Source: an uncultured Acidobacteriota bacterium
GTDB taxonomy: Bacteria > Acidobacteriota > Terriglobia > Bryobacterales > Bryobacteraceae
Assembly: GCA_902825945.1 (NCBI GenBank)
Contig: CADECY010000001.1
Coordinates: forward strand, 1 to 64,000
Direction of reading: 5' to 3'
DNA: 64,000 nucleotides
The number at the start of each line of letters is the position of its first letter. The stretch's first letter is position 1. The notes beneath the pieces are model-generated. The model did no database searches, was not told the DNA's origin, and was given only the letters and a program-made list of their open reading frames with translations. Shown piece after piece: positions 62,214-64,000 of this stretch. A program made the translations under genes and the position numbers.

Positions 62214-64000
62214 TTATTTGGCCGTCTTCCGCCGAACCACGCGATGTTTCTTCACCGGCGCCACGCGATCCTCGGCGAACGCCGACTCGACGATCTCGGC
62301 CTGCTCCTGCTCGTGCCGTTTGTACGATCCACCCGCCGGACTCGCGCTCTCGGGCCGCCCGATGTAGCGAATCTTTCGCCGCGACGGCTCGAGCATCGGC
62401 TGCACGAAGCTGCGCATGAAACGCCAGATGCCCATGTTCCGCGGCTCTTCCTGCACCCAGGCGACATCGGCCGAGGAGGGATACCGCATCAGGATGTCGT
62501 GCACCTGCTGCTTGGGGAACGGATAGATCTGTTCGAGGCGGACGATCGCCACGTGATCGCTCTCGCGCTTTTCCCGCCCCGCGAGCAGGTCGTAGTAGAC
62601 CTTGCCCGAACAAAGCAGTACGCGTGATACGCGCTCGGGATTCGAAGCGGACGTTTCCCCGATCACTTCTCGGAACGAACCCGACGAAAGCTCGCCGATC
62701 GTCGAAACCACCTTCGGATGCCGCAGCAGGCTTTTCGGCGTGAAAATCACCAGCGGCTTGCGAATTCCGCGATGGTCTGCCCCGCCGTGCATGTGGCGGC
62801 GCAGTACGTGGAAATACTGCGCCGGCGTAGTGCAGTTGACCACCTGCATGTTCTCCTCGGCGCACATGGTCAGGAAACGCTCAATGCGCGCCGACGAATG
62901 CTCCGGACCCTGCCCTTCGTATCCGTGTGGCAACAGCATCACCACGCCATTCGGCTGACCCCACTTCTGCTCGCTCACGGTGATGAACTGGTCGATCATG
63001 ATCTGCGCGCCGTTGACGAAGTCGCCGAACTGCGCCTCCCACATCACGAGTGCGCGCGGATCTCCGATCGAGTATCCGAACTCGAACCCGAGCACCGCAT
63101 ATTCGCTCAGCGAGCTGTCCCAGACGTCGAACGGCGCCTGATCGTTCGACAGGTGCTGAAGCGGTGTGTACTGGCTCCCGGTCTCGATATCGGTGAGCAC
63201 CAGGTGCCGTTGGCTGAACGTCCCGCGTCCGGAATCCTGTCCGCTCAACCGTACCGGAGTTCCTTCCAGGCAAAGCGTTCCGAACGCGAGCGTTTCCGCG
63301 GAAGCCCAGTCGATGGGCGCGCCTTGCAGCAGTTGTTTGCGCTTGTCGATGAAGCCCTTGAGCTTCTGGTGGAGGTTGAAATCCTCGGGCAGCACCGTGA
63401 TCGCGTCGATCACCCGTTCCAGATCCTCGCGCTCGGCGGCGGATTCCGCACGGAACGAAGCGATCGGATCGCGCGGCGCGATCCCCAGATCCTCGAAGTG
63501 ATATTTCACCGCGTTCTGCCGCGCTTCCTCGAAGCTCTCTTCGAGCTTTGCGGCCATGCGTTTTCGGAGCTTGTCCACCTGCGCGGCCGATACCACGTTA
63601 TCGCGCACCAGACGATCCGCGTAGATCGTACCCACCGAAGGATGATCCTTGATCTTGCGATACATCAAGGGCTGCGTGAAGCTCGGATCGTCGCCCTCGT
63701 TGTGACCGTGGCGGCGATAGCAGATCATGTCGATCACGACATCTTTCTTGAACCGCTGCCGGTAGTCATACGCAATCTGCGCCACACGCGCGCAGCCTTC
63801 CGGGTCGTCGCCGTTCACATGGAAAATCGGCGCCTGCACGGTGCGGGCCACGTCGGTGCAGTATACCGACGAACGCGATTCGTGCGGATCGGTGGTGAAG
63901 CCGATCTGGTTGTTGATCACCAGGTGAATCGTGCCGCCAGTGTGGTAGCCGAGAAGCTGGGAAAGATTCAGGGTTTCCGACACGACGCCCTGTCCGGCGA
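62214..64000 (-). CDS. sucA: 2-oxoglutarate dehydrogenase E1 component, N-terminal part cut by window end
   Basis: The last ~595 residues of SucA, the thiamine-diphosphate decarboxylase of the TCA cycle; the gene runs past base 64000. GQGVVSETLNLS, GTIHLVINNQIGFTTDPHES, YRRHGHNEGDDPSFTQPLMY, DSGRGTFSQRHLVL, EFGYSIGDPRALVMWEAQFGDF, LLPHGYEGQGPEHSSARIER and EEPRNMGIW are all canonical. Three bases separate its stop from the psd start, so it may be co-transcribed with the lipid genes. Confidence 0.96.
   Translation of the reverse strand, partial: AGQGVVSETLNLSQLLGYHTGGTIHLVINNQIGFTTDPHESRSSVYCTDVARTVQAPIFHVNGDDPEGCARVAQIAYDYRQRFKKDVVIDMICYRRHGHNEGDDPSFTQPLMYRKIKDHPSVGTIYADRLVRDNVVSAAQVDKLRKRMAAKLEESFEEARQNAVKYHFEDLGIAPRDPIASFRAESAAEREDLERVIDAITVLPEDFNLHQKLKGFIDKRKQLLQGAPIDWASAETLAFGTLCLEGTPVRLSGQDSGRGTFSQRHLVLTDIETGSQYTPLQHLSNDQAPFDVWDSSLSEYAVLGFEFGYSIGDPRALVMWEAQFGDFVNGAQIMIDQFITVSEQKWGQPNGVVMLLPHGYEGQGPEHSSARIERFLTMCAEENMQVVNCTTPAQYFHVLRRHMHGGADHRGIRKPLVIFTPKSLLRHPKVVSTIGELSSGSFREVIGETSASNPERVSRVLLCSGKVYYDLLAGREKRESDHVAIVRLEQIYPFPKQQVHDILMRYPSSADVAWVQEEPRNMGIWRFMRSFVQPMLEPSRRKIRYIGRPESASPAGGSYKRHEQEQAEIVESAFAEDRVAPVKKHRVVRRKTAK

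Overview
The window looks like chromosome of an Acidobacteriota, most likely the Bryobacterales/Solibacter group. This is inferred from high GC, three large TonB-dependent receptors (two of them Oar-like with an N-terminal carboxypeptidase-regulatory domain), a YVTN propeller protein whose last ~240 residues resemble the C-terminal domain known mainly from Solibacter (TIGR03437), a Ser/Thr kinase fused to TolB/WD40-like repeats, and a PEP-CTERM-like protein. No 16S gene is present, so the placement rests on protein families. I see no insertion sequence, phage, CRISPR array or plasmid genes. The gene content is dense, with many 1-4 bp stop/start overlaps.

Layout. 1-8.2 kb: Oar-like receptor, mnmG, and a lipoprotein sialidase coupled to a PhyH-type dioxygenase. 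8.5-13.3 kb: thrS with an in-frame UAG, a ceramide-glucosyltransferase/HpnI-like GT2, and a TonB receptor. 13.3-20.4 kb: a minus-strand ferritin-like (VioB/RebD-family) pair, a BON protein with a strong terminator, and a three-gene minus-strand operon of exported proteins ending in its own terminator. 20.7-28.6 kb: sulfatase-modifying-factor-like protein, type 5 uracil-DNA glycosylase, subtilisin-like protease, YVTN protein, YkgJ-type protein. 28.6-41.4 kb (minus): cyclophilin, HEAT protein, class V aminotransferase, PQQ sugar dehydrogenase, an ECF sigma/anti-sigma/TPR-HEAT operon, a HAD-UbiA/DprE1/DprE2 operon, and a Ser/Thr kinase. 41.6-47.6 kb: PEP-CTERM-like protein, ICMT-like methyltransferase, CYTH protein, tRNA-Arg(TCG), and a Ras-like GTPase / hybrid histidine kinase / MBL-REC module. 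47.6-64 kb: Ada, anaerobic sulfatase-maturase-like radical SAM protein, a decayed gene, methylmalonyl-CoA mutase large subunit, YihY, ceramidase, a second Oar-like receptor, then a minus-strand housekeeping run sucA (cut by the window end)-psd-pssA-asd-like-lptE-holA.

How genes work together. The DprE module would supply polyprenyl-phosphate-arabinose for the envelope. PssA and Psd together make phosphatidylethanolamine. The GTPase-kinase-MBL/REC trio has the parts of a complete cytoplasmic phosphorelay whose input may be the GTPase and whose output is a metallo-hydrolase; it is the best candidate here for an undescribed system. The strongest sequence anomaly is the UAG in thrS, an essential gene that is otherwise intact, placed in the linker between its editing and catalytic domains.
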